This document shows, one piece after another, positions 37,850-47,136 of a stretch of DNA of 64,000 nucleotides. Position 1 is the stretch's first letter. Each line of letters begins with the position of its first letter. A model generated the notes under the pieces. That model had not been told where the DNA came from. It made no database searches and worked only from the letters and a program-made list of their open reading frames with translations. Position numbers and translations under genes: made by a program. The DNA is taken from contig NZ_CAJGZK010000014.1 in assembly GCF_904846215.1 (NCBI RefSeq), forward strand, positions 1-64,000, in the 5' to 3' direction. This DNA is from Psychrobacter glacincola. Its GTDB lineage: Bacteria; Pseudomonadota; Gammaproteobacteria; Pseudomonadales; Moraxellaceae.

Positions 37850-38086
37850 TGATTGTCTTTTAGAATAATCCAAGTGCGTACCTTATATACATAATCATAA
37901 CGTGCTTTGACTATACGAGCTTGTCTATTGAAGGTCAATTATCGTCTGCCTGTCGCTACCAATAACTCCGTAGGGCGTCACTATTGCGCAACATGATTAT
38001 ATGAACCTATAGGGTAAGTCTGATATAAAAATATAAAGCTCCATACTACTCAGTTGTTCTGATTGATCAAACGCGGTGATGACTAT

Positions 38087-38123
38087 ATTCAACTGCAATT
38101 GAATGCAGACAATTTGCTATAAT
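38087..38123 (+). promoter_or_regulatory. Possible promoter with inverted repeat upstream of the TusA-like gene
   Basis: An extended -10 TGCTATAAT (TATAAT at 38118-38123) is preceded by an inverted repeat ATTCAA (38087-38092) / TTGAAT (38099-38104) at the -35 position. About 135 bases upstream of the gene. The rest of the 400-base gap shows nothing else. Confidence 0.35.
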
Positions 38124-38258
38124 AATTGCTGATAAAACCGTCGGCGTCGCAACATAATCGCTGTGTCATATTCAGATAGTACTATCCATAAATATTGTAA
38201 TTCTAAGCATTAGACTGAAACGCTAGGTTTAATGATAAGCACGTTAAAGGTTTATTTT

Positions 38259-38726
38259 ATGTCTGCTGATAGCCCATCCATCATGATACGAGCGTCTTAT
38301 CCGATATGTCTGGCAAAGACTTTGTCTGAGAGCGAGCAGCACTCACTAAGGCAACTCCTAGACTTATTACCGGCAGATAACATCAACTTAAAAGATGAAA
38401 TGGATTTGAGTAAACCGGCACTCATTATCAAAAACATGGTCGATGGCCGTGGACTTGCCTGCCCGATGCCACTGTTAAAAACCAAAGTGGCTTTACGCAG
38501 TGTCGTCGCTGGTGAGTCATTATATGTGGTGGCAACGGACCCAAATTCTCAAGCTGACATCATGGCTTTTTGTCAGCAAAGCATACAAACAGATGCCGCA
38601 AGCTCACTATCGCTTATCATAAATCAAGCCAGCGTATCAGACAAAAAAGCGGCAAGCCACCAGCAATCTAAACATTCTGTTGATACAATATATCACTTCA
38701 TCATTACCAAAACTGATAGCAACTAA
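38259..38726 (+). CDS. TusA-domain sulfurtransferase-like protein
   Basis: 155 aa from the ATG at 38259 (AAAGG eight bases upstream; an ATG at 38232 is possible). The core VDGRGLACPMPLLKTKVALRSVVAGESLYVVATDPNSQADIMAFC is a TusA/SirA domain with the CPxP cysteine. The N-terminal ~55 residues and Ser/Lys/His-rich C-terminal tail extend beyond ordinary 80-aa TusA. Sulfur transfer for tRNA thiolation or cofactors is the family role. Upstream of rpoH, 79 bases apart. Confidence 0.82.
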   Translation: MSADSPSIMIRASYPICLAKTLSESEQHSLRQLLDLLPADNINLKDEMDLSKPALIIKNMVDGRGLACPMPLLKTKVALRSVVAGESLYVVATDPNSQADIMAFCQQSIQTDAASSLSLIINQASVSDKKAASHQQSKHSVDTIYHFIITKTDSN

Positions 38727-38805
38727 GCGTCGCTATCCTTTACAATTACAACTATAAAGATTTTTATCTGACTGTTTGCTTATCTATTTAACCAAGGTCA
38801 AGAAT

Positions 38806-39831
38806 ATGGCTAATACCACTACTAACGCTGCAAATACCCGTAAAAAAGACAGCGCTGCTCCTGAAATAAACGAAGCGCGCGATGCGGCACTAAAAGCGGC
38901 GGCTGAGCGTCCGCCTTATGATGCCAGTGCGTTTGAAGACACTAGTACGCGCGACTTGGTACCGGCTATGCCAACACATCTGTCCGCGCCTGGAGTGAAT
39001 TTGGGTGCTTATATTAATACCGTCCATCAAATCCCTATCTTGACGCCAACGCAAGAGCAAGAGCTTGCCCATCGCTACTATGATGAAGGCGATGTGGAAG
39101 CGGCGCGTCTTTTAGTCATGTCGCATTTACGTTTTGTGATTCATATCGCCCGTAGCTATTCAGGTTATGGACTGCCGCAAGCAGATTTGATCCAAGAAGG
39201 CAATTTGGGGTTGATGAAGGCGGTAAAGCGTTTTGATCCTAATAAAGGTGTACGCTTGGTTTCGTTTGCGGTGCATTGGATTAAAGCGGAGATTCATGAA
39301 TTTGTCATTCGTAACTGGCGTATTGTAAAAGTTGCCACGACCAAAGCGCATCGCAAACTGTTCTTTAACTTACGCAGTCTCAAAAAGACCAATAACCAAT
39401 TGACGCTTGAAGAAGCCGATGCGATTGCCAATGACTTAAACGTCACTCGTAAGCAAGTGCTTGAAATGGAGTCGCGTCTGACTTCTTATGATGCGTCATT
39501 TGAGGCGCAGTCAAGCGATGATGATGATGGACGCTACGCACCGCAGTTATTTTTAGAAGATGGCATTGACCCCGCCGAGATTGTTGAAGAATCTGACTGG
39601 GAAGAAAATAACTCATCAGCCTTGATTGCAGCAATGGAAACCTTGGATGATCGCTCGCGTGACATTGTCGAGCAGCGCTGGTTATCTGAGCAAAAGTCAA
39701 CGTTGCATGAGTTGGCCGCGGTCTACTCTATCTCTGCAGAACGCGTACGCCAAATTGAAAAAAATGCCATGGATAAAATCCGTGAAGCGATGACGATTAA
39801 TAGCGTGATTTTGCCTGATGACATTCAATAA
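38806..39831 (+). CDS. rpoH: RNA polymerase heat-shock sigma factor RpoH (sigma-32)
   Basis: 341 aa. ATG at 38806 with AAGG upstream; the preceding TTG is not needed. Region 2 (LLVMSHLRFVIHIARSYSGYGLPQADLIQEGNLGLMKAVKRFDP), the RpoH-specific box (KAHRKLFFNLRSLKK) and region 4 (LHELAAVYSISAERVRQIEKNAMDKIREAM). The N-terminal ~60 residues are Ala/Thr/Asn-rich, longer than the 284-aa E. coli protein. Directs heat-shock transcription. Confidence 0.96.
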   Translation: MANTTTNAANTRKKDSAAPEINEARDAALKAAAERPPYDASAFEDTSTRDLVPAMPTHLSAPGVNLGAYINTVHQIPILTPTQEQELAHRYYDEGDVEAARLLVMSHLRFVIHIARSYSGYGLPQADLIQEGNLGLMKAVKRFDPNKGVRLVSFAVHWIKAEIHEFVIRNWRIVKVATTKAHRKLFFNLRSLKKTNNQLTLEEADAIANDLNVTRKQVLEMESRLTSYDASFEAQSSDDDDGRYAPQLFLEDGIDPAEIVEESDWEENNSSALIAAMETLDDRSRDIVEQRWLSEQKSTLHELAAVYSISAERVRQIEKNAMDKIREAMTINSVILPDDIQ

Positions 39832-39901
39832 GCTGTCTGTTAATCAGACGAAAGTATTTTTCTGGTAGCGCTTCAGTTCACTCCACAATACGAGTACAAC
39901 C

Positions 39902-40270
39902 ATGTTCAATTGGATAAGTATCGCGGCGATCAATATGGCTATTGCCGTTGCTTTGGGCGCGTTTGGCGCGCATGGTCTCAAAGGCATGGTCAGCACGCAG
40001 CAGCTAGAATGGTGGCAGACGGCAACCCTATATTGGTTTGTTCATTCGCTTGGGTTACTACTGGTTGGTATCCTTATTCGCCTGAATTATGCAACCCAAA
40101 CCGTTGCATGGTTATTACAAATTGGGGTCATTATTTTTGCGGGTAGCTTATATGCCATGACACTTGGCGCGCCACGTTGGTTCGGCGCGATTACCCCTGT
40201 TGGCGGCGTACTGATGATTGTGGGTTGGTTATGGCTTGCAGTATCCTCAGCACGCTTAACAAATAGCTGA
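39902..40270 (+). CDS. DUF423 family small membrane protein
   Basis: 122 aa, four predicted membrane helices. AINMAIAVALGAFGAHGLKG and the following EWWQTATLYWFVHSLGLL are the DUF423 (YgdD-like) signature. Function unknown. The ATG at 39902 has a weak site. Confidence 0.9.
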   Translation: MFNWISIAAINMAIAVALGAFGAHGLKGMVSTQQLEWWQTATLYWFVHSLGLLLVGILIRLNYATQTVAWLLQIGVIIFAGSLYAMTLGAPRWFGAITPVGGVLMIVGWLWLAVSSARLTNS

Positions 40271-40338
40271 TACATGCATTTAAATAAAAATCTTTGATTT
40301 AATCAGTCATTCAGGCACGGTTAATAGTAAAAATAAAA

Positions 40339-40476
40339 TATAGTCAGGGAAAAGTAATATCGATACATCAAGTACTGCTGATATTAATTTTTCTTGCTTG
40401 CTGTGTCTACGCAGACAGAGGCTGCAAAAAATTTATACCAGCAGCACTGTAGCGTTTTTGAGATATTTTAACTATA
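40339..40476 (+). repeat. Palindromic MITE-like element, sub-family A
   Basis: 138 bp, nearly identical to the copies at 11063 and 27923, differing at a handful of bases (TGTCTACG at the apex). It lies 38 bases before the thiS start, so it probably falls in the thiS promoter or leader. Confidence 0.92.
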
Positions 40477-40514
40477 GTTACATAGGAATTTTGGATTATT
40501 AGGGAGCACAGTTT

Positions 40515-40715
40515 ATGAGTAATATCAGTGTCAATGGTAAGAAGTTACAGACGACTCATCAAACGGTACAATTGGTCGTTAATGAGCTTGGGCTTAGTAA
40601 CGGTCGTTATGCGGTGGAAGTCGACGGTGAGCTGATTCCTAAAAGTGAGCTTGATAAGCTACATATTGTCGAAGGCATGACTATTGAAGTAGTACAGGCG
40701 GTAGGCGGTGGCTAA
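40515..40715 (+). CDS. thiS: Sulfur carrier protein ThiS
   Basis: 66 aa ending in Gly-Gly-Gly, ubiquitin-like fold, GMTIEVVQAVGGG tail. After adenylation and thiocarboxylation at the C-terminal Gly it donates sulfur to ThiG. AGGGAG lies eight bases before the ATG. Stands alone, away from thiG. Confidence 0.95.
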   Translation: MSNISVNGKKLQTTHQTVQLVVNELGLSNGRYAVEVDGELIPKSELDKLHIVEGMTIEVVQAVGGG

Positions 40716-40820
40716 GATTTTCTAGCAATTAAAATAGAAAGTCAGTTTTGAGACATAGCACTTTAGAAAATCACACTTTAAAACCTAACGTTTACAACAC
40801 TTCCTTTTTAAATTTATTAT

Positions 40821-40859
40821 AAAAAAGACCTCAAACGAATGATCGTTGAGGTCTTTTTT
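40821..40859. terminator. Bidirectional terminator after thiS
   Basis: Stem AAAGACCTCAA / TTGAGGTCTTT with A and T tracts on both sides; also terminates hpf from the other strand. Confidence 0.9.
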
Positions 40860-41021
40860 AGTTAGTGCCTTAGGCTTACTTTAGATTTGCTGATTTGCTC
40901 GTTTTTAAGTATGTCATGTATTCAAGTTACTTATGAATACAGTTCGATTTAATAACCCTGCTATTTGTATGTTTATTCTTAAGCTAAGCATATTAAACTT
41001 TTATGACACAGCAAACTGTCA

Positions 41022-41390
41022 CTAAACTGCAGGCTCTGCTTCAGCCGGCATCAAATCTTCATAGCGTCCATCACGCCCAGCACCCTGAGTCTTCTTACTC
41101 TCCATTTTTGTTTTATACTTGCGTACTTGTCTATCAAGTTTGTCTGCCATCTCATTTATGGCTTTATACATATCATCATCAAGAGCTTGGACGAACATCT
41201 CTTTACCCGAGACTCGCATGATAGCTTCAGCCTTATGGCTCTTTTTAGCACCACTGTTATCTAGCGATAGAATCACTTGAATGCTTTGAATCTGATCAAA
41301 GTGACGCTCTACTTTTTCAAGTTTTTCGCGAACTGCGGTGTCCATGGCATCGGTAATACTGATATGGTGACCACTGATAGAAACATTCAT
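41022..41390 (-). CDS. hpf: Ribosome hibernation promoting factor
   Basis: 122 aa, short form. MNVSISGHHISITDAMDTAVREKLEKVERHF and EMFVQALDDDMYKAINEMADKLDRQVRKYK are the HPF/RaiA pattern. Binds the 30S subunit and promotes 100S dimers in stationary phase. GAGGG eight bases before the ATG. Downstream of rpoN as usual, but about 400 bases apart. Confidence 0.95.
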   Translation of the reverse strand: MNVSISGHHISITDAMDTAVREKLEKVERHFDQIQSIQVILSLDNSGAKKSHKAEAIMRVSGKEMFVQALDDDMYKAINEMADKLDRQVRKYKTKMESKKTQGAGRDGRYEDLMPAEAEPAV

Positions 41391-41792
41391 ATTATTGCCC
41401 TCTTATTAGTACTTGCAATCAACAGATGAGGTCGCATTGCTGCTCTTATCACCCTGCCTTACCACAAAAAAATCCTGTGTCTTAATCCTCAACGCCTTTG
41501 ATAGCAGTGCTTTTAATAAAATATCGACATATTCTTTTATTGTCTTTTTTATCTTATCCTTAATAACTGTCTACATAAATTCGCTAAATCGACACTTAGA
41601 TTTTGTTGTTGGTATGACTCTAATTTGTCATGAAAACCTGCTAGTAGCAAGGCTATATATTGTAAGCAAATGTAATAAAATCGGTTGTTTCCTCATTGTT
41701 TCTATATAATCAAAAAATTTTATTTTTTATGTTTGCTATAAAAAATTTTGATTGTTAGTTACCTCTATAGATAACTTATTGAATTCAGAGCA
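41391..41792. other. Intergenic region between rpoN and hpf
   Basis: About 400 strongly AT-rich bases. Long for the rpoN-hpf pair; it may hold a separate hpf promoter. I reject the 98-codon plus-strand ORF inside (no ribosome-binding site, runs of hydrophobic low-complexity codons). No repeat element. Confidence 0.4.
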
Positions 41793-43445
41793 TTAATATT
41801 TTTGTTTGCGCTGAGTAGATGAGCCAATATTCATTGCTTCACGATATTTGGCAACCGTTCTTCTGGCAATATCGATACCTTCTGCTAACAAACACTCTTT
41901 TATCTTACTATCAGACAATGGCTTTTGGGGCTCTTCATCAGCGATAAGCTGCTTAATCATCGCGCTGATAGCAGTTGATGAGATATCACCATCGCTGCTA
42001 CTAACATGTGATGAAAAGAAATGCTTGAGCGAAAACAGTCCTTGCGGTGTCAAAATGGTCTTGCTAGTGGTCAGGCGCGAGACCGTTGATTCATGTAAAT
42101 CGACCTCGTCTGCAATCACCTTTAAAATAAGCGGTTGCATGGCAGTGGCACCGTACTGCAAAAACGCTTGCTGATAGCGCACGATGCTTGTCGCCACCTT
42201 TAAAAGATTCTGATTACGCTCTTCGATACTGCGAATAAACAAGCGCGCATCGGTGAGATTTTCACGCAGATATTGATTATCAGGGCTATTATCACCGCGC
42301 TTAACAAGGTTGGCATAGTCTTGATTGACCCGTAGTTTTGACAAGGTTTCAGGGTTTAGACGTACCTGCCAACCATCTTCTTGGGTAGATGTGTTGGTGT
42401 TTTGATGAGCATCATGGCGACGGATAGGCGTTACCAGTACATCAGGGATATCATAGCTATCGGGCGACTGAACATAATCAGGTTGGCGACTTTGAAACAG
42501 CAATCCTGGTGAAGGATTTAAAGTACGCAACAGCGTAAGTGCAGGGGTAATCTCCTGTGCGGCAAGTCCTGTTCGCTCAGTTAAGGCTTTGATATTATTG
42601 CTGACCAAATACTCACTGGCAGACAAGAGCGCTTGGGCTTGTTTTAAATATGGTGTGTCAATGTCGAGCTTAGATAGCTGAATCGCTAGGCATTCACTTA
42701 GGTTTCGCGCACCAACGCCTAGCGGGTCACAAGATTGAATCATACGCAGTACTGCCATCACCTCATCCTGTTCAACACGCTCATCCCACTGATAAAAACT
42801 TGCAATGGTATCAAAGCTTTGTAGCAACTCCTCAATATCGAGCCGTACAAAACCCATATCGTCCATAGAATCCATCAGATACTCAGCGATAAGTGTGTCT
42901 GTCTCTGAGAGATGCTTAAAATTCAGCTGCCAGCGCACATGGTCTTGAATCGTCGCATTGGTACTGCCTTGATAGCTATCAAAATCATCAACATCTGGAC
43001 GTGCTGATGTGCTGCCTAAACCAGTACTGGCTGTGTTAAAACCGTCAAAGTCCTCCAGCGTATAACTGTCAATGGCATCCGTATCAAAACTGTCTTGCTG
43101 CAATTTATCTAAACTATCACTAATAAGGCTGTCGCTGATACTGTCGTCATAGTCAAAGCCCTCTTCATTATTATCAGAAGATGATGCATCAGAAGCTGTA
43201 TTTTGGTTCCAGCTGTCTAGTGTTAATGGCTCGCCAAACTCATCTAATGCTTCTTTACCTGTACTTTCATACTCATCTTCATCGTCTTCAATGCGCTCTA
43301 GTAGCGGATTACTGTCCAGCTTCGCTTGAACCTCCTGCGCAAGCTCAAGACTAGAGAGCTGCAGCAATTTAATGGCTTGCTGCATTTGCGGGGTCAGTTT
43401 TTGTGAGATGCTTAGCGTGGTCGCCAATCCGAACGACATACTCAT
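41793..43445 (-). CDS. rpoN: RNA polymerase sigma-54 factor RpoN
   Basis: 550 aa. Region I LSISQKLTPQMQQAIKLLQLSSLELAQEVQ; acidic Asp/Glu/Ser-rich region II (about 50-150, long); core-binding region; and the C-terminal RpoN box ARRTVAKYREAMNI, preceded by the HTH region EVDLHESTVSRLTTSKTILTPQGLFSLKHFF. Needed for nitrogen, pilus and other sigma-54 promoters activated by enhancer-binding proteins. Confidence 0.97.
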   Translation of the reverse strand: MSMSFGLATTLSISQKLTPQMQQAIKLLQLSSLELAQEVQAKLDSNPLLERIEDDEDEYESTGKEALDEFGEPLTLDSWNQNTASDASSSDNNEEGFDYDDSISDSLISDSLDKLQQDSFDTDAIDSYTLEDFDGFNTASTGLGSTSARPDVDDFDSYQGSTNATIQDHVRWQLNFKHLSETDTLIAEYLMDSMDDMGFVRLDIEELLQSFDTIASFYQWDERVEQDEVMAVLRMIQSCDPLGVGARNLSECLAIQLSKLDIDTPYLKQAQALLSASEYLVSNNIKALTERTGLAAQEITPALTLLRTLNPSPGLLFQSRQPDYVQSPDSYDIPDVLVTPIRRHDAHQNTNTSTQEDGWQVRLNPETLSKLRVNQDYANLVKRGDNSPDNQYLRENLTDARLFIRSIEERNQNLLKVATSIVRYQQAFLQYGATAMQPLILKVIADEVDLHESTVSRLTTSKTILTPQGLFSLKHFFSSHVSSSDGDISSTAISAMIKQLIADEEPQKPLSDSKIKECLLAEGIDIARRTVAKYREAMNIGSSTQRKQKY

Positions 43446-43657
43446 GGGCAGCTTATTACACTCCAGTCTTAGTGATATTGTATATGTGATGCTGATTAAG
43501 GAGCGGTTTACCCTTAACAGGACATGACGATAGCATTTTTTACGGCAATTTTGCTATGATAATTTATGCCCTGGTCAGATAAGTGATTTACAAACCGCTG
43601 TCCATAGCTGTCTAATCGCTTTTAAAGCATCTTTTAATAAAAATTCATACCTGATCA

Positions 43658-43795
43658 TATAGTTAAAATATCTCAAAAACGCTACAGTGCTGCTGATATA
43701 AATTTTTTGCAGCCTCTGTCTGCGTAGGCACAGCAAGCAAGAAAAATGAATATCAGCAGTACTTGATGTATCGATATTACTTTTCCCTGACTATA
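43658..43795 (-). repeat. Palindromic MITE-like element, sub-family A, reversed
   Basis: 138 bp, TATAGTTAAAATA to CCCTGACTATA; core on the minus strand. Lies in the divergent rpoN-nitrilase intergenic region, 88 bases from a deleted B copy. Confidence 0.92.
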
Positions 43796-43882
43796 GTTGC
43801 ATAAAATGATTTGCGGAGTAAGCTGCAAATAAACCACTAATAACCACAAACCTAAAAATGCTTTATAAGAAATATACAATAC

Positions 43883-43957
43883 TATAGTCAGTCCTAAATA
43901 AAAGAAATACAAATATTATAAAGCACTGCTGTACCCTTTTAAAAGTGGATCAACACT
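43883..43957 (+). repeat. Internally deleted palindromic element, sub-family B
   Basis: 75 bp: both B termini are present (TATAGTCAGTCCTAAATA and AAAAGTGGATCAAC-CTA) with the first part of the left inner arm (GCACTGCTG), but the whole conserved core and right inner arm are deleted. It ends 21 bases before the next start codon. Confidence 0.8.
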
Positions 43958-43978
43958 AACAATACTGAGAAGCCCGCT

Positions 43979-44875
43979 ATGAATGAACCTATCAATAACA
44001 CACAGCTGACCGTTGCTGCTATCCAAATGAATAGCCAGCAAAGCATTGAAGACAATCTAGCGGATATAAAAGCCGCTATTATCGATGCCCGTACACAAGG
44101 CGCGCAGCTTGTCGTACTACCAGAGAACTGCTGTAGCATGGGTAGACAGTTTGCGACAGCAGAACGCTTTGATGCGCTGTCAGCGACGATAGCGGAGTAT
44201 GCACGTACATATGGTATATATGTGCTAGCGGGCTCTCTGCCCTGCCCATATCGCCCTGACGGTATGATTGTGCCTGACGGTAGATTGCGCCAAGTAAGCC
44301 TATTGTTTGCGCCGGATGGTACACAAGTGGCGCGCTATGACAAGATTCACTTATTCACCGCGACGGTCGCGGACAAACAAGGCAGTTATAACGAAGCGGC
44401 GACGTTTGAGCCGGGTACGCAGACGGTCGTGACAGCGCTCGATATAGAGGGTGCCGTTTATCAGCTCGGTATGATGGTATGCTTTGATCTGCGTTTTCCT
44501 GCATTGGCGCAGCGCCTGCGTCAAGCAGGCGCAGAACTATTAAGTGCGCCGTCTGCTTTTACGTATCTGACCGGACAAGCCCACTGGTCGCTCTTACTGC
44601 AAGCGCGCGCTTTGGACAGCCAATGTATGGTGATTGGTGCGGCACAAGGCGGCGAGCATGCCTATAAAGACGGTCAGACACGCCAGACATGGGGGCATAC
44701 GACGATTACAGCTTATGATGGAACCGTAATCAGCAGCTACGATGATAGCGAATTAAACCACCCTTTGAATAAAGACCATAAAAATTATGCCATCGTGATG
44801 GCGACATTAGAGAGACAAGCGCAAAATCAGGGACGACAAAAGATGCCTATCTTTGATTGTCATCGTTTGGCGTAA
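43979..44875 (+). CDS. Carbon-nitrogen hydrolase (nitrilase superfamily, Nit-like)
   Basis: 298 aa. Catalytic triad by motif: Glu in LVVLPENCC, Lys in ARYDKIHLF, Cys in GMMVCFDLRFPALAQRLR. Closest in style to branch-10 deaminated-glutathione amidases (Nit1/YbeM) rather than aliphatic nitrilases. Likely an amidase in metabolite repair; substrate unproven. Convergent with xerC. Confidence 0.88.
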   Translation: MNEPINNTQLTVAAIQMNSQQSIEDNLADIKAAIIDARTQGAQLVVLPENCCSMGRQFATAERFDALSATIAEYARTYGIYVLAGSLPCPYRPDGMIVPDGRLRQVSLLFAPDGTQVARYDKIHLFTATVADKQGSYNEAATFEPGTQTVVTALDIEGAVYQLGMMVCFDLRFPALAQRLRQAGAELLSAPSAFTYLTGQAHWSLLLQARALDSQCMVIGAAQGGEHAYKDGQTRQTWGHTTITAYDGTVISSYDDSELNHPLNKDHKNYAIVMATLERQAQNQGRQKMPIFDCHRLA

Positions 44876-44935
44876 AGTTATTTTTATACAAGCGTTCTTG
44901 ATAAAAGCTATTTATGATAAAAGACACTTTTAAAA

Positions 44936-45985
44936 TTAAATAGTTGAATCGCTGTTTTTGGGTGCGTGAATGGCTCGAGGATGGGCGCGGTCATAAACTT
45001 GGGTCAATTTCACAAAATCGACATGGGTATAAATTTGCGTGGTACTGATATCGCTATGCCCAAGCATCTCTTGTACAGCACGCAAGTCGCCACTGCCAGA
45101 TAACATATGTGACGCAAAGCAATGGCGCAGCAGATGCGGATACATGTTTTGAGCAATACCAGCACGAGTAGCAGCAACTTTAAGACGCTGTTGCACGGCC
45201 CGTGTTGATAAACGCGTACCCAGTTTTTCACTAATAAATAACGCGCTATCCATCTGCTCTACCCACAGATTGCGATGCGGTAAATAACAGCGAATGGCGT
45301 CAGCCGCTTTTATCCCTAAAGGTACTAGACGTGTCTTATTCCCTTTACCGGTCACGCGTACCCGCAAATCAGCCAAGTCTACATCTACTATATCCAGCGC
45401 GACTAGCTCGCCGACACGTAAACCACTGCTATAAAGCAATTCAAACATCGCCTTATCACGTAGCCATAATCGCGCTTGTTCGGGTGTATCGGGGATTTCT
45501 TGATCGAGCAATTGTGTCAATAAATCCACATCTGCGATAGAGGGTAATGGTCTAGGGCTGCGCTTAAGCTGATAGCCTGTGGTTGGATTAATACGTGCCA
45601 AATCCTCTTCTATCAGCCAGCCATAAAAATGACGAATGGCTGATAGCTCTTGCTGAACGCTGGCAAGGGCTAGCTTGTCTTCATCAAGGCGTTGGCTGAT
45701 ATGCTGTGCTAGTTGGCGTTTATCACAGCGCGTCCACGTCAAGCGTTTACCGCGCAGAAACAGCGCCAGTTGATTCAGTCCTGCAAAATAGGCCGTCAAT
45801 GTATGCGGCGAGTGATTGCGCGCAGACAAGACATTTAGCCAACGATGCACAGGGGCTAATAATTCACATAACGCGCTATCAGCTTCTATGGTGATTGCCA
45901 ATCCTGCTGATAGCCATGACGGTGAAGCGGATTTTTTATCAGATTGTGCGTCTGTCGCTCGAGCGTTTTTATAAGACATCACCAT
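44936..45985 (-). CDS. xerC: Tyrosine recombinase XerC
   Basis: 349 aa. N-terminal SAM-like core-binding domain (HTLTAYFAGLNQLALFL) and catalytic domain with Arg in YSSGLRVGEL, Lys in GKGNKTRLVPL, His-x-x-Arg in LLRHCFASH, and HSDISTTQIYTHVDF with the nucleophile Tyr. Position after dapF is the classical xerC context and separates it from integrases. With XerD it resolves chromosome dimers at dif. The first ~35 residues are an extra polar extension. Confidence 0.93.
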   Translation of the reverse strand: MVMSYKNARATDAQSDKKSASPSWLSAGLAITIEADSALCELLAPVHRWLNVLSARNHSPHTLTAYFAGLNQLALFLRGKRLTWTRCDKRQLAQHISQRLDEDKLALASVQQELSAIRHFYGWLIEEDLARINPTTGYQLKRSPRPLPSIADVDLLTQLLDQEIPDTPEQARLWLRDKAMFELLYSSGLRVGELVALDIVDVDLADLRVRVTGKGNKTRLVPLGIKAADAIRCYLPHRNLWVEQMDSALFISEKLGTRLSTRAVQQRLKVAATRAGIAQNMYPHLLRHCFASHMLSGSGDLRAVQEMLGHSDISTTQIYTHVDFVKLTQVYDRAHPRAIHAPKNSDSTI

Positions 45986-46048
45986 ATTGGAAGCAACCCC
46001 GTTACCTATATCTAGCTAGTAAAAATAACTGTTATTTATGTTTTACTA

Positions 46049-46936
46049 TTAACTTTCTGGATTGGGCTTGATACCGGCTTGTGCCATCAAGCCATCTGGA
46101 CTAAAGACACCTTCATACACAAACGCAGTTGGTCCGGTCATCATAACCGAATAGCCCGGCTGCCATTTGATCACCATGCTGCCGCCATAGAGCTGAGCAC
46201 GCACATCTTCGCCTTCGTCAAGCCAGCCTTCGCGTATACCGATGGCAACGGCTGCACAAGCGCCCGTACCACAGGCTTGCGTCTCACCGACACCGCGCTC
46301 ATACACTCGCAGACGAATATGACGCTGGTTCATTATTTGCATAAAACCGACATTGACGCGTTCTGGAAACGCCGGATGCGATTCGATGGCTTTACCTAAG
46401 GTTTCAACGTCGGCATCAAGCACATCGGCAACTTTTATCACCGCATGCGGGTTGCCCATATTGGCAACATAAAGCTGCACAGGCGTACCATTCACGTCCA
46501 GATGATAGGCATTTTGAATTTTGGTGGTGGCTCTTGGGGTAAATGGAATCTCGCTTGGCTCAAACTTGGGCTTACCCATGTCAACTTCGACCCAGCCATA
46601 ACGATCGGTCGTCAGAGAAATAATGCCGCTTGCCGTCTCAACACGCAGGCGCTGTTTAAAGGATAATTTGCGGGCTTGCACAAAACGGGCAAAACAGCGA
46701 GCTCCATTGCCGCATTGCTCAACCTCTGTGCCATCCGTATTAAAAATACGATAACTAAAATCGACGTCGGGGCGCATCGGCGGCTCAACGACGAGCAACT
46801 GATCAAAACCAATACCTAAATGACGATCACCCAATAATTGCACCAAATCCTTGGTCAAGTCCAAACGCTGAGTCACCAAATCGATGACCATAAAGTCATT
46901 GCCCAGCCCGTGCATCTTAGTAAATTCTATTAGCAT
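46049..46936 (-). CDS. dapF: Diaminopimelate epimerase
   Basis: 295 aa. MLIEFTKMHGLGNDFMVID, catalytic Cys in NTDGTEVEQCGNGARCFARF and the second Cys in ETQACGTGACAAVAIG. Converts LL- to meso-diaminopimelate for peptidoglycan and lysine. Followed by xerC after 63 bases, preceded by lysA. Confidence 0.97.
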   Translation of the reverse strand: MLIEFTKMHGLGNDFMVIDLVTQRLDLTKDLVQLLGDRHLGIGFDQLLVVEPPMRPDVDFSYRIFNTDGTEVEQCGNGARCFARFVQARKLSFKQRLRVETASGIISLTTDRYGWVEVDMGKPKFEPSEIPFTPRATTKIQNAYHLDVNGTPVQLYVANMGNPHAVIKVADVLDADVETLGKAIESHPAFPERVNVGFMQIMNQRHIRLRVYERGVGETQACGTGACAAVAIGIREGWLDEGEDVRAQLYGGSMVIKWQPGYSVMMTGPTAFVYEGVFSPDGLMAQAGIKPNPES

Positions 46937-47072
46937 ATCCCTGATACCCTATCCTATTTTTATGTATGTCTTATATTAGCACGCTGTCAGTTACAATCAT
47001 AACTATCACCGTTATCAAATGCCAAGTTATATTCATCTTTGCATATTCATGTATTCGATCAAAATTTGCCAT

Positions 47073-47105
47073 AAAAAAACCCACTATCATCATGATAATG
47101 GGTTA
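47073..47105 (-). terminator. Terminator between lysA and dapF
   Basis: Stem AACCCA-TATCAT / ATGATA-TGGGTT, followed by T7 on the minus strand; lies 32 bases after the lysA stop. dapF must therefore rely on its own promoter or read-through. Confidence 0.75.
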
Positions 47106-47136
47106 GCTTTTTGAGATACTTGATATGGTTTAGCAG

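Noticed and set aside
41413..41709. 98-codon plus-strand ORF between hpf and rpoN
   Set aside because: No ribosome-binding site, AT-driven composition and no family pattern; treated as chance.
44936..45985. Mobile-element integrase
   Set aside because: Catalytic motifs fit any tyrosine recombinase, but the dapF-adjacent location and length fit housekeeping XerC.
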